Shown: piece after piece, positions 8,243-18,119 of the stretch
Layout: every line of letters begins with the position of its first letter
Position numbering within the stretch: the first letter of the stretch is position 1
Assembly: GCA_900299045.1 (NCBI GenBank)
Contig: OMIH01000100.1
Coordinates: 1-44,639, forward strand
DNA length: 44,639 nucleotides
From: Methylococcaceae bacterium
GTDB lineage: Bacteria; Pseudomonadota; Gammaproteobacteria; Methylococcales; Methylomonadaceae
Direction: 5' to 3'
The notes under the pieces: model-generated
What the model saw: only the letters and a program-made list of their open reading frames with translations
The model's database searches: none
Told to the model about the DNA's origin: nothing
Program-made: the position numbers and the translations under genes

Positions 8243-9700
8243 ATGGGTTCTCTATTTACGCTTGTTCATGTTCTTGGGTTAGTGGCGTTAGGATTTAGTG
8301 GACTAATGACAAGTTGCTTGCTTACCTCATATATTAACGATGATGGCGCAACTCAAGCCTTTTGGGATTCAACCATGATTGCGTTGGGACTTGGCACCTT
8401 CATGTTTTTGTCCACGTTTAACACGCAAAAAAAATTATCCAGACAAGCTGGCTTTTTACTTGTCGCCATGACATGGTCACTGAGTCCTATGTTATGTACG
8501 CTTCCCCTACTCTTTGCTTTTCCCCATTTAAGTGTTGTGGATGCGTATTTTGAAACGATGTCTGCGCTGACCACAACAGGCGCTACGGTATTGGCCGGTC
8601 TTGATAACTATCCGATGTCCATTAACCTATGGCGTAGTGAATTGAATTGGATTGCAGGCATGGGGATTATTATTTTTGCTGTCGCCATCTTACCGATTTT
8701 AGGTATCGGTGGAATGCAACTCTATAAAGCTGAAACGCCCGGCTCTGTCAAAGAATCCGACTTACCACCACGCATTGCACAAACAGCAAAAGCCTTATGG
8801 TTAGTCTATGCAGGTATTACAGCCGCTTGCATTTTATCGCTGAAGTTTGCAGGCATGGGTTGGTTTGATGCTATTTGCCATGCGTTTTCTGCGATGAGTT
8901 TGGGGGGGATGTCAACACATGATAATAGTGTTGGTTTTTTTGATTCTATCCCTATTGAAGTGGTGTTAACCATTTTTCAACTCATTGCTGCCATCAACTT
9001 CGCTACGCACTTTATTGCACTAAAAAAAATGTCATTTAAACCTTATTTAGGTGATATGGAAGCCTTAAGTTTTCTCACTTTAGTGCTCAGTAGCTGCCTT
9101 TTCACAGCAGGTGTTTTACAATACGAGGGTGTCTACCCTGATTATTTAACGGCTTTACGTCACGCGTCATTTAACCTTGTCACCATCGCTACTGACTCTG
9201 GATTTGCCAGCCAAGATTTTAATCAGTGGCCCATTTTTGTGCCTATTTGGATGTTATTTTTGAGTTGTTTATCCGCGTCATCGGGGTCAACGGGTGGGGG
9301 TATTCGCATGATTCGTACCATTATCTTAATTAAACAAGCTCGCCTTGAAATGTTTAAATTTATCCATCCCTTCGCCATTCGCCCAATGAAAATTGGTGGC
9401 TCGGTCATTAGTAATAACATTATTACCTCTGTGATGGGATTTATTTTTCTTTATTTCATTTGTATTGTTATTTTGATTTTTGCGCTTTTATTAACAGGGC
9501 TAGACTTTCTCACTTCTTTTTCAGCTATCATTGCCTGTTTCAACAATGCAGGTCCAGGGTTAAATTTAGTGGGTCCCGCTTCAAACTATTCGGTTTTAAG
9601 TGATCCACAAACAATGATTTGTACCTTTGCCATGCTACTTGGACGAGTTCAAATTTTCTCCATTGTCATTCTATTTGTTCCTGAATTTTGGCGAAAATAA
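8243..9700 (+). CDS. trkH: Trk potassium transporter membrane subunit (TrkH/TrkG family)
   Basis: Polytopic; TTTGATVL selectivity-filter loop, SAMSLGGMST, SGSTGGGIRM, CFNNAGPGLNLVGP. ATG 8243 preferred to TTG 8240; 9 bp after trkA stop. Confidence 0.95.
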   Translation: MGSLFTLVHVLGLVALGFSGLMTSCLLTSYINDDGATQAFWDSTMIALGLGTFMFLSTFNTQKKLSRQAGFLLVAMTWSLSPMLCTLPLLFAFPHLSVVDAYFETMSALTTTGATVLAGLDNYPMSINLWRSELNWIAGMGIIIFAVAILPILGIGGMQLYKAETPGSVKESDLPPRIAQTAKALWLVYAGITAACILSLKFAGMGWFDAICHAFSAMSLGGMSTHDNSVGFFDSIPIEVVLTIFQLIAAINFATHFIALKKMSFKPYLGDMEALSFLTLVLSSCLFTAGVLQYEGVYPDYLTALRHASFNLVTIATDSGFASQDFNQWPIFVPIWMLFLSCLSASSGSTGGGIRMIRTIILIKQARLEMFKFIHPFAIRPMKIGGSVISNNIITSVMGFIFLYFICIVILIFALLLTGLDFLTSFSAIIACFNNAGPGLNLVGPASNYSVLSDPQTMICTFAMLLGRVQIFSIVILFVPEFWRK

Positions 9701-9722
9701 TTCAATTACTTTACAGCGTTAA

Positions 9723-10577
9723 ATGGAAAAATTTATGCAAGAACACGATTGTCTAAGACGATTTTTATTTGAAGAACACGGAATTCGAGGCGTGTGGGTA
9801 CAACTTACCGATAGTTGGCAAGCGGCAAAACAACATCAAAAACAACCCGATATTGCGCTCAATACATTAGGTCAAGCACTGGCGGCAACGGCAATGCTGT
9901 CAACTACCGTCAAATTTGAAGGTGCAATGGTACTGCAAGCACAAAGCGATGGCGCGATTTCAACGTTCGTTGCGCAAACGAGCAATCAAGGTAAAATTCG
10001 CGGCATTGTTAAAACACGCGCGGCTATTCACAGTCACTCACTAAAAGAACTGTTCGGGCAAGGTCAGCTCGTTATCAGTATTGATACGGGCAATGGCAGA
10101 CCTTATCAAGGCATTGTACCGCTGCAAGGTGATCATTTAGCGCAAGCCTTGCAAGCTTATTTTGAACAATCTGAGCAGCTGAAAACGCGCTTGTGGCTAT
10201 TTTCAAATGACACTCACGTTGCCGGTCTTCTCCTTCAAGCACTTCCTTCGCATGAAAATACCACCGATGCGTGGGATACGCTCGAAATGTTTGTGAATAC
10301 AATGACGGAAAAGGAAATTTTCAGTTTAGATTGCCATGAATTATTGCATCGTTTATTTCATGAAGAAAATGTGCGTTTATTTCACTCTCAGCCACTCGCA
10401 TTTGAGTGTTCCTGTTCGCGCGAGCGTATTGAAAAAACGTTACGCTCAATGGGCGAGGAAGAGCTATATTCTATTCTCGATGAACAAGGAAAAATTGAAG
10501 TCACCTGTGAATTTTGCAGTGAAATGCAACTATTTAACCGTCAAGATGTCGATACATTATTATTAGCTGTTCATTAA
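9723..10577 (+). CDS. hslO: Redox-regulated chaperone Hsp33
   Basis: C-terminal zinc motif CSCSRERIEKTLRSMGEEEL...VTCEFC (CxC...CxxC). Confidence 0.94.
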   Translation: MEKFMQEHDCLRRFLFEEHGIRGVWVQLTDSWQAAKQHQKQPDIALNTLGQALAATAMLSTTVKFEGAMVLQAQSDGAISTFVAQTSNQGKIRGIVKTRAAIHSHSLKELFGQGQLVISIDTGNGRPYQGIVPLQGDHLAQALQAYFEQSEQLKTRLWLFSNDTHVAGLLLQALPSHENTTDAWDTLEMFVNTMTEKEIFSLDCHELLHRLFHEENVRLFHSQPLAFECSCSRERIEKTLRSMGEEELYSILDEQGKIEVTCEFCSEMQLFNRQDVDTLLLAVH

Positions 10578-10644
10578 GGTTGATTTTTTTTGAACAATTC
10601 GCGCTACAATGGCGCAGTTTAGACCGTCACATTAGGAGAATGCT

Positions 10645-11028
10645 ATGTCACAACAGGTACATCATTGCCCCGCATTAAGCGAAACCGACATTGAACATCG
10701 ACTCAACGCAGAGCTACCGCATTGGGTTTATGAAAAAGGATGGATTCGCCGAAAAATAAAAACGAGCGGATGGAAATCGACGTTGATGGTGGTCAATACC
10801 ATTGGACACTTAGCTGAAAAAGCATGGCATCATCCTGATTTAACGGTGTCGTACGCGTTTGTCATTGTAAAACTCGTCACACATGACGCCAAAGGCGTGA
10901 CAGAGAAAGATTTTGCATTAGCGAAAAAAATTGAAGAAGTGGTTATGTGGGATGCGGCGCACGATTCGCAAGGACTCTTTGAAGGGACTCCCGATGACCC
11001 TCGTTTTAAATACATTAAAAAAGATTAG
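10645..11028 (+). CDS. Pterin-4a-carbinolamine dehydratase-like protein (C1-cluster associated)
   Basis: AEKAWHHPDLTVSYAFVIVKLVTHDAKGVTEKDFALAKKIE matches the HHPxxxxxYxxVxxxLxTHxxxGxTxxDxxLAxxI signature; AGGAG upstream. Confidence 0.85.
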   Translation: MSQQVHHCPALSETDIEHRLNAELPHWVYEKGWIRRKIKTSGWKSTLMVVNTIGHLAEKAWHHPDLTVSYAFVIVKLVTHDAKGVTEKDFALAKKIEEVVMWDAAHDSQGLFEGTPDDPRFKYIKKD

Positions 11029-11036
11029 GCGGTTTC

Positions 11037-12308
11037 ATGACTGAAATAAGAGAAGTTCCCAGTCCATTTTGTGGTATTGGTACAGATGATTTAACAATAG
11101 ACGTAAATGGTCAACAGGTAAAAGTATTGTCAAATGGCTGTGCGGTGAATACTCTCGCATTTGAACATCCTATTACAGACACAAAACCTCGTATTGATGG
11201 CAAAGAAGTCAGTTTAGATGAGGCAGTCGCGCGGGCGGCTACTTTATTGAAACATACTCATTTTCCTGTCATTGCCGGCTGTGCAACCGATGTTAACGGT
11301 ATGCGTGGTCTACTTGCTTTAGCGGATCGCACGGGCGCTGTTGTGGATAATGCTAATTTTAATAATGCGCGTAAAAATATTTTGGCACTGCAAGATACTG
11401 GCTGGATGAATACCACGCTTGCCGAAGTTAAAAATCGCTGCGACGTTTTAGTTATTGTTGGTACTGATTTAGAAGGTTTCGCACCGCGTTTTTTTGAAAA
11501 ATATCTCTGGAATGAGGCGATGTTTTTAGACAATACCAGCGAGCGAGATATTATCTATTTGGGAACGAAACCCTCTGGCACAGCGTCAACCTCGCCATCG
11601 GGAAAAACAGCACAGGTGTTTGAATGCGAAACTCAAAACTTACCTGACGTTGTTGCCGTTTTACGCGCTCTAGTCAAAGGACAGCAAATTCAAGCTACCT
11701 CTGTTGCGGGAATTTTAGTTAGCGATTTAGCTGCTATCGCGCAAAAACTTAAAGACGCAAAGTATGGTGTTATTACATGGGCGGCGGGTGCACTGAATTA
11801 TTCACACGCAGAATTGACCATTCAAACGCTTTGCGAAATGATTAAAAATTTAAACGAAACAACACGTTGCTCAGGTTTTCCATTAGGTGGCAAAGAAGGT
11901 GATCAAACAGCTAATCAAGTGTGTGGTTGGACATCGGGTTACGCTGCACGCGTAAGTTTTGCAAAAGGTTATCCCGTGTATGACCCATTTTTACTCGATA
12001 CACACACATTACTTGAAAATGGTGAAGCTGATGCGTTAGTTTGGGTGCAAGCGTTTAACGCCAGCGCTACCCCGCCTAAAACTAATCTACCGACAATTGT
12101 TGTTGCACGTTCGGGTATGATTTTTGAAAAAGAGCCTGATGTGTTTATCCCTGTTGGGACACCTGGTATTGACCATGCCGGACACGCTTATCGACTTGAT
12201 AATGTCGTAGCGATTCGATTGAAAAAATGTCGTGATTCAAATTTACCCAGCACAGCAACCGTTTTAAATGCGATTGAGAAAAATTTACGCGAGGAAGTAG
12301 TATGTTAA
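11037..12308 (+). CDS. fhcB: Formyltransferase/hydrolase complex subunit FhcB (formylmethanofuran dehydrogenase subunit B homologue)
   Basis: SPFCGIGTDDLTIDVNGQQVKVLSNGCA N-terminus; GCATDVNGMRGLLALADRTGAVVDN; FPLGGKEGDQTANQVCGWTSGY; position upstream of and overlapping fhcA. Confidence 0.9.
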   Translation: MTEIREVPSPFCGIGTDDLTIDVNGQQVKVLSNGCAVNTLAFEHPITDTKPRIDGKEVSLDEAVARAATLLKHTHFPVIAGCATDVNGMRGLLALADRTGAVVDNANFNNARKNILALQDTGWMNTTLAEVKNRCDVLVIVGTDLEGFAPRFFEKYLWNEAMFLDNTSERDIIYLGTKPSGTASTSPSGKTAQVFECETQNLPDVVAVLRALVKGQQIQATSVAGILVSDLAAIAQKLKDAKYGVITWAAGALNYSHAELTIQTLCEMIKNLNETTRCSGFPLGGKEGDQTANQVCGWTSGYAARVSFAKGYPVYDPFLLDTHTLLENGEADALVWVQAFNASATPPKTNLPTIVVARSGMIFEKEPDVFIPVGTPGIDHAGHAYRLDNVVAIRLKKCRDSNLPSTATVLNAIEKNLREEVVC

Positions 12309-13966
12309 TTAAATTAACTGGCGGTACTGTTTATGATCCAGCGAGTGGTGTTGACGGTAAAAAACAAGACATTTACATTCAAAATGGCAAAATTATCAAC
12401 AAGCCCAGCGGTGAGTTTCAAATTGATAAAGAATACGATTTAAAAGGCAAAGTGGTCATGTCCGGTGCCATTGATATGCACACACACATCGGTGGCGGAA
12501 AAGGAAATATTGCACGCACACTCCTTCCCGAAGATCATCGACTTGACCCGGTTGCTGGCACTCATCTTTGCCGCTCAGGGTGTGGTCATGTTGCGCCAAG
12601 TACATTTATTACAGGATACCGCTACGCTGAAATGGGTTATACCGCAGGATTTGAACCCGCAGTACTGCCAATTAACGCGCGTCAAGCGCACATGGAAATG
12701 GGTGACATTCCCATTCTCGATAAAGGTGGCTATGTCATGCTTGGCAGTGACGATTATTTATTGCGTATGCTCACCGCCAAAAAAGATCAAAAAGCTATTA
12801 ATGATTATGTTGCATGGACAATGAACGCCGCAAAAGCCATTGGCGTTAAAGTTGTTAATCCCGGCGGTATTAATGCGTTTAAATTTAATCAACGCAAACT
12901 CGATTTAGACGAGCAAAATAGCCATTATGGCGTCACGCCACGCGATATCTTGCAGGTACTCGCCACAGCGGTAAAAGAAATTGGCGTGTCGCATCCTCTG
13001 CACGTTCACGGTTGTAATTTAGGCGTTCCGGGCAATATTGAAACCACCCTCGATACAATTCAAGGGATTGGTGGATTGCCTATGCACTTAACACATATTC
13101 AATTTCACAGCTACGGCACTGAAGGGGATTTCAAATTTTCATCTGGTGCTGCGCGAATTGCGGAAGCGGTCAATAAACATAAAAATATTACCATTGATGT
13201 TGGGCAAATTTTATTTGGTCAAACCGTGACCGCATCAGGCGATAATATGCGCCAACACGCTAATAACAAATTTGCAAGCCCTGCAAAATGGGTCACGATG
13301 GACATTGAATGTGATGCTGGCTGTGGTGTTGTGCCATTCAAATACAAAGACCAAAATTTTGTTAATGCGCTGCAATGGGCGATTGGACTGGAAACCTTTT
13401 TGCTAGTGGATGATCCATGGCGAATTTTCTTAACCACCGATCATCCAAACGGTGCGCCATTTACCAGTTACCCACATTTGATTCGATTGCTGATGGATAG
13501 AACATTTAGAAATGACGTTCTCTCAACAATTCATCCCGAAGCGCAGAAAATGACGACGCTTGCCTCAATTGAACGTGAATATACCTTACAAGAAATTGCC
13601 ATTATGACACGCGCGGGCGCGGCGAAATTAATTGGTCTTGAAAATCGTGGCGGATTGAGCGCGGGTAATTGGGCGGATATTACTGTCTACACGGATAACG
13701 CAGATCGCCAAAAAATGTTTGAAAAACCAGATTATGTATTCAAAGACGGTGAACTGGTGGTGGTTGATGGCAACGTTGTTCATACAAAATGGGGAACAAC
13801 CCATATTGTCAAACCGCACTTTGATGCTGGCGTTGAAAAAGACTTACGCGCCTATTTTGATAAATATCTCACGATGAAACTCGATAACTTTAAAATTAGC
13901 GATGATGAATTTACTGAAGATGGTCGAGGTCATTTAACTACTCATCCACTTAACAACGTGGCATAA
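12302..13966 (+). CDS. fhcA: Formyltransferase/hydrolase complex subunit FhcA (formylmethanofuran dehydrogenase subunit A homologue, amidohydrolase fold)
   Basis: AIDMHTHIGGGKGNIARTLLPEDHR (HxH), NPGGINAFKFNQ, HVHGCNLGVPGNIETTLDTI, HLTHIQFHSYGTEGDFKFSSGAARIAEAVNKH, LTTDHPNGAPFTSYPHLIRLLMD. Overlaps fhcB by 7 nt. Confidence 0.95.
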   Translation: MLIKLTGGTVYDPASGVDGKKQDIYIQNGKIINKPSGEFQIDKEYDLKGKVVMSGAIDMHTHIGGGKGNIARTLLPEDHRLDPVAGTHLCRSGCGHVAPSTFITGYRYAEMGYTAGFEPAVLPINARQAHMEMGDIPILDKGGYVMLGSDDYLLRMLTAKKDQKAINDYVAWTMNAAKAIGVKVVNPGGINAFKFNQRKLDLDEQNSHYGVTPRDILQVLATAVKEIGVSHPLHVHGCNLGVPGNIETTLDTIQGIGGLPMHLTHIQFHSYGTEGDFKFSSGAARIAEAVNKHKNITIDVGQILFGQTVTASGDNMRQHANNKFASPAKWVTMDIECDAGCGVVPFKYKDQNFVNALQWAIGLETFLLVDDPWRIFLTTDHPNGAPFTSYPHLIRLLMDRTFRNDVLSTIHPEAQKMTTLASIEREYTLQEIAIMTRAGAAKLIGLENRGGLSAGNWADITVYTDNADRQKMFEKPDYVFKDGELVVVDGNVVHTKWGTTHIVKPHFDAGVEKDLRAYFDKYLTMKLDNFKISDDEFTEDGRGHLTTHPLNNVA

Positions 13967-13986
13967 CCGCTTTAATCTTCAAAAAG

Positions 13987-14020
13987 AGGCGCATCATTTG
14001 AATATGGTGCGCCTTTATTT
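13987..14020 (+). terminator. Probable Rho-independent terminator after fhcA
   Basis: aggcgcatcat-ttgaat-atggtgcgcct stem (one G.U) followed by ttatttg. Confidence 0.7.
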
Positions 14021-14079
14021 GTTTCAATAAATAAGCAAAATTTTCACTCCTTTACCACGATAATAGATACTCAAATTCC

Positions 14080-17000
14080 ATGAACAAAACCGATTTACTC
14101 AAACAACAACTCGCCGAGCGTATTCTCTTTCTTGACGGCGCCATGGGCACCATGATTCAAAGTTATAAACTCGATGAAAACGATTATCGTGGTGAACGTT
14201 TCTCAAACTGGGATGTCGATTTAAAAGGCAACAACGATTTACTGTCCCTCACGCAGCCTGATATTATCAAAGCCATTCATCGCGCCTATTTTGCCGCAGG
14301 TGCTGATATTGTTGAAACCAACACGTTCAATTCAACAACTATCGCGATGGCGGATTACCAAATGGAATCCCTTGCTTATGAAATGAATGTCGCATCAGCC
14401 AAAATTGCGCGTGAAGTGGCTGATGAATTTGAAACACAACAAAGACCGCGTTTTGTCGCAGGCGTTTTAGGGCCTACCAATCGCACCGCGTCAATGTCGC
14501 CTAATGTCAATGATCCGGGATTTCGTAATATTTTCTTTGATGATTTAGTGGTTGCCTATACTGAGGCAACACAAGGACTCATTGACGGTGGTGCGGATAT
14601 CATCTTAATCGAAACCGTTTTCGATACACTTAATGCAAAAGCGGCTATCTTTGCCGTGGAAAATGTATTTGAATCTATTGGCTACAGTTTGCCCGTTATG
14701 ATTTCAGGGACGATTACTGACGCTTCAGGTCGAACATTGTCAGGGCAAACAGTCGGTGCATTTTGGAATTCACTCAAACACGTTAAACCTATTTCATTTG
14801 GATTTAATTGTGCGTTAGGCGCTACCGAATTACGTCAATATATCGCCGAGCTTTCTAGCATCTGCGATACACACGTTTCAGCGCATCCCAACGCGGGACT
14901 TCCCAATGCGTTTGGTGAATATGACGAAACACCCGAGCAAATGGCGGCTGAAATTGCCGATTGGGCGAATAGTGGTTATTTGAACATTATTGGCGGCTGC
15001 TGTGGCACCTCCCCTGATACTATTAAAGCGATTGTTAGCGCAGTAGAAAAAATAGCGCCTCGGAAATTACCCAATATTGCAAAACACTGTGGACTTTCTG
15101 GTTTAGAGCCGCTCAATATTACCGCTGACAGTTTATTTGTGAACGTAGGTGAGCGTACCAATGTCACAGGCTCTGCTATTTTTAAACGGTTAATTATTAG
15201 TGGTGATTTCGATGCGGCACTTGATGTCGCCAAGCAGCAAGTTGAAAATGGGGCGCAAATTATTGATATTAACATGGATGAGGGAATGCTCGAATCCAAA
15301 GAGGCGATGGTTCGCTTTTTAATGTTGATTGCTTCTGAACCCGATATTGCAAAAGTTCCTATTATGCTTGATTCGTCAAAATGGGATATTTTGGAAGCAG
15401 GTCTTAAATGTATTCAAGGCAAAGGCATTGTTAATTCGATTTCAATTAAAGAAGGCGAAGCAAAATTCATTGAACAAGCCAAATTGGTTCGTCGCTATGG
15501 CGCTGCAGTCATTGTGATGGCGTTTGATGAAGTAGGACAGGCGGATACGCAAGAGCGCAAAATTGAAATTTGCCAACGCGCGTATAACATTTTAACGCAA
15601 CAAGTGGATTTTCCACCCGAAGATATTATTTTTGACCCGAATATTTTTGCTGTCGCCACTGGCATTGATGAGCATAATAATTACGGGGTCGATTTTATTG
15701 AAGCCACGCGTGAAATAAAACGGACTCTCCCCTATGCACTGATTTCTGGTGGTGTATCGAATGTATCGTTTTCATTTCGGGGGAATAATCCAGTGCGTGA
15801 AGCCATTCACGCGGTCTTTTTATATCATGCCATTAAAGCCGGTTTGTCGATGGGCATTGTCAACGCCGGTCAATTAGCGATTTATGAGGATATTCCTCAA
15901 GAGTTGCGTGATGCGGTTGAAAATGTCATCTTGAATCGTCACAGTGGTGATGGAACGGATATCTTGTTATCACTTGCTGAAAAATACCGTGGTGATGGTA
16001 GTGTCGACGTTAAAAAAGAAGATGCGCAGTGGCGACAACTTCCTGTTAATAAACGATTAGAACACGCCTTAGTTAAAGGTATTACCGATTTTATTGACGA
16101 AGATACGGAAGAAGCACGATTGCAAGCAGAACGCCCACTACACGTCATTGAAGGTGCGTTAATGGATGGCATGAACGTCGTTGGTGATTTATTTGGTGCG
16201 GGAAAAATGTTTTTGCCACAAGTCGTCAAATCGGCACGAGTTATGAAAAAAGCGGTAGCCTATCTCATGCCATTTATGGAAGCAGACAAAGCCGCAGGTG
16301 ATAGACAAACAAATGGTAAAATTTTGATGGCTACCGTTAAAGGTGATGTGCATGATATTGGCAAAAATATCGTTGCAGTCGTATTGCAGTGTAATAATTA
16401 CGATGTGATTGATTTAGGTGTGATGGTGCCTGCTGAAAAAATTCTGCAAACAGCTCGCATGGAAAAAGTCGATATTATTGGTCTTAGCGGCTTAATTACA
16501 CCGTCACTTGATGAAATGGTTCATGTTGCAAAAGAAATGCAGCGGCAAGGCTTTACGATACCACTGATGATTGGCGGTGCAACGACATCTCGCGCACATA
16601 CCGCTGTCAAAATCGAACCACATTACGAGGGCGCGGTTATCTATGTGACCGATGCGTCACGCGCTGTTGGCGTGGCGAGTAATTTATTAAGCGGTGAACT
16701 CCGTCATGACTATATTGAAAGTGTCCGCAACGAATACATCGAGGTGCGTGAGCGTCACAAAGGCAAAGAAGCAAAAACGCCACAACATTCGCTTGAAAAT
16801 GCGCGTCAAAATAAATTTGTTTGGGAAAATTACACGCCAGTGAAACCCACGTTTTTGGGCGAAAAAGTCATTGAAAACTTATCGTTGGCAACACTTGAAA
16901 AGTATATTGATTGGACGCCTTTTTTTCAAACGTGGGAAATGGCAGGTAGCTACCCTAAAATTTTATCCGATGCGATTGTGGGTGAAGAAGCACAAAAACT

Positions 17001-17751
17001 TTTCGATGATGCTCAAAGCATGTTACAAACCATTATCTCCGAAAATTGGCTACAAGCGCGTGCGGTGATTGGCTTTTTTCCTGCAAATAGCATTGAAGAT
17101 GATATTGTTTTGTACACAGATGAATCACGCCAAACCGTGCTGGAGATTTTGCCCCATTTGCGCCAACAAAACATCAAAGCACCGGGCAGACCTAATTATT
17201 GCCTAACAGACTTCATCGCTCCAAAAGAAAGCCAAATCTCCGATTATATTGGTGGATTTGCTGTCACCACGGGCATTGGCATCGAAGATAAACTAGCGAA
17301 ATTTGAGAAGGCGCATGACGACTATAGCGCTATTATGCTTAAAGCCCTTGCTGACAGACTTGCTGAAGCGGGCGCTGAGTATTTACATCAACAAGTGCGT
17401 AAAGAGTATTGGGGTTACGCAAGCGATGAGCATTTTGACAATAATGCGTTGATCAGCGAAAAATACCAAGGCATACGACCTGCACCCGGGTACCCAGCAT
17501 GTCCAGATCATACTGAAAAAGAAAAATTATTTAAGCTACTCAATGTCACAAAACATACCCGTATTTCGTTAACGGAAAATTTTGCTATGTACCCTGCATC
17601 GGCGGTTAGTGGCTGGTATTTATCTCATCCAAAAGCGCAATACTTTAACGTAGGAAAAATTGATCAAGCACAACTTGCTGATTATGCTACGCGTAAAAAA
17701 ATGGAAAAGTCGAGTGTTGCCCGTTGGTTAGCGGCGCATTTAACCGATTAG
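14080..17751 (+). CDS. metH: Cobalamin-dependent methionine synthase
   Basis: [29 protein letters not shown] (zinc Cys pair), [30 protein letters not shown] (cobalamin-binding DxHxxG), C-terminal activation domain [15 protein letters not shown]. Confidence 0.98.
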   Translation: MNKTDLLKQQLAERILFLDGAMGTMIQSYKLDENDYRGERFSNWDVDLKGNNDLLSLTQPDIIKAIHRAYFAAGADIVETNTFNSTTIAMADYQMESLAYEMNVASAKIAREVADEFETQQRPRFVAGVLGPTNRTASMSPNVNDPGFRNIFFDDLVVAYTEATQGLIDGGADIILIETVFDTLNAKAAIFAVENVFESIGYSLPVMISGTITDASGRTLSGQTVGAFWNSLKHVKPISFGFNCALGATELRQYIAELSSICDTHVSAHPNAGLPNAFGEYDETPEQMAAEIADWANSGYLNIIGGCCGTSPDTIKAIVSAVEKIAPRKLPNIAKHCGLSGLEPLNITADSLFVNVGERTNVTGSAIFKRLIISGDFDAALDVAKQQVENGAQIIDINMDEGMLESKEAMVRFLMLIASEPDIAKVPIMLDSSKWDILEAGLKCIQGKGIVNSISIKEGEAKFIEQAKLVRRYGAAVIVMAFDEVGQADTQERKIEICQRAYNILTQQVDFPPEDIIFDPNIFAVATGIDEHNNYGVDFIEATREIKRTLPYALISGGVSNVSFSFRGNNPVREAIHAVFLYHAIKAGLSMGIVNAGQLAIYEDIPQELRDAVENVILNRHSGDGTDILLSLAEKYRGDGSVDVKKEDAQWRQLPVNKRLEHALVKGITDFIDEDTEEARLQAERPLHVIEGALMDGMNVVGDLFGAGKMFLPQVVKSARVMKKAVAYLMPFMEADKAAGDRQTNGKILMATVKGDVHDIGKNIVAVVLQCNNYDVIDLGVMVPAEKILQTARMEKVDIIGLSGLITPSLDEMVHVAKEMQRQGFTIPLMIGGATTSRAHTAVKIEPHYEGAVIYVTDASRAVGVASNLLSGELRHDYIESVRNEYIEVRERHKGKEAKTPQHSLENARQNKFVWENYTPVKPTFLGEKVIENLSLATLEKYIDWTPFFQTWEMAGSYPKILSDAIVGEEAQKLFDDAQSMLQTIISENWLQARAVIGFFPANSIEDDIVLYTDESRQTVLEILPHLRQQNIKAPGRPNYCLTDFIAPKESQISDYIGGFAVTTGIGIEDKLAKFEKAHDDYSAIMLKALADRLAEAGAEYLHQQVRKEYWGYASDEHFDNNALISEKYQGIRPAPGYPACPDHTEKEKLFKLLNVTKHTRISLTENFAMYPASAVSGWYLSHPKAQYFNVGKIDQAQLADYATRKKMEKSSVARWLAAHLTD

Positions 17752-18119
17752 TTTATCTGTTTAAGGCGGCGTTGAAGCGACTTCGCTGCCTTTTCACAAT
17801 TCGTAACGGTTTTTTCAATACGCCGACCAAGTGCTAAGGTAATATCAAGACCATCCATCTCGCGTGAACCCGCTTCATTGAGCGATGCGCATGCACTGTG
17901 CATCGCTGCTTCATCTTGTAAAATAGCTTCAGAGGGCTCAGATTCAAGCAACATGACAGCACTTGTCATACTATTTTGTAGTTGAAAAACCTCTTCTACA
18001 TGCTGCTTAAACGCATCAAAAGTTTGATTATCTTCGCCATAAGTACCCAGTAGCACCGTATTGCATCCCGTTGCGCATACAACGCCAGCGATTAACAGAC
18101 TTCTTTTTATAACAATCAT
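17748..18119 (-). CDS. Small putative lipoprotein (123 aa), last gene of the hem cluster
   Basis: Signal-like [19 protein letters not shown] with lipobox-like ATGC; helical remainder; ATG abuts hemY stop. Confidence 0.7.
   Translation of the reverse strand: MIVIKRSLLIAGVVCATGCNTVLLGTYGEDNQTFDAFKQHVEEVFQLQNSMTSAVMLLESEPSEAILQDEAAMHSACASLNEAGSREMDGLDITLALGRRIEKTVTNCEKAAKSLQRRLKQIN

Noticed and set aside
9292-9300. gggtggggg in trkH as a possible G-quadruplex
   Set aside because: Too few G-tracts for a quadruplex; encodes the conserved STGGG motif.
10580-10610. TTGATT ... TACAAT promoter-like pair before the pcd-fhcBA genes
   Set aside because: Spacer is about 19 nt and the -35 match is weak; in AT-rich DNA this is expected by chance. 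Not called without TSS data.
13967-14079. Possible cobalamin riboswitch upstream of metH
   Set aside because: Only about 60 nt remain between the fhcA terminator and the metH ATG; no room for a B12 riboswitch and no conserved box seen.
15939-16229. Minus-strand 96-aa ORF inside metH
   Set aside because: Antisense shadow; metH is continuous and conserved.
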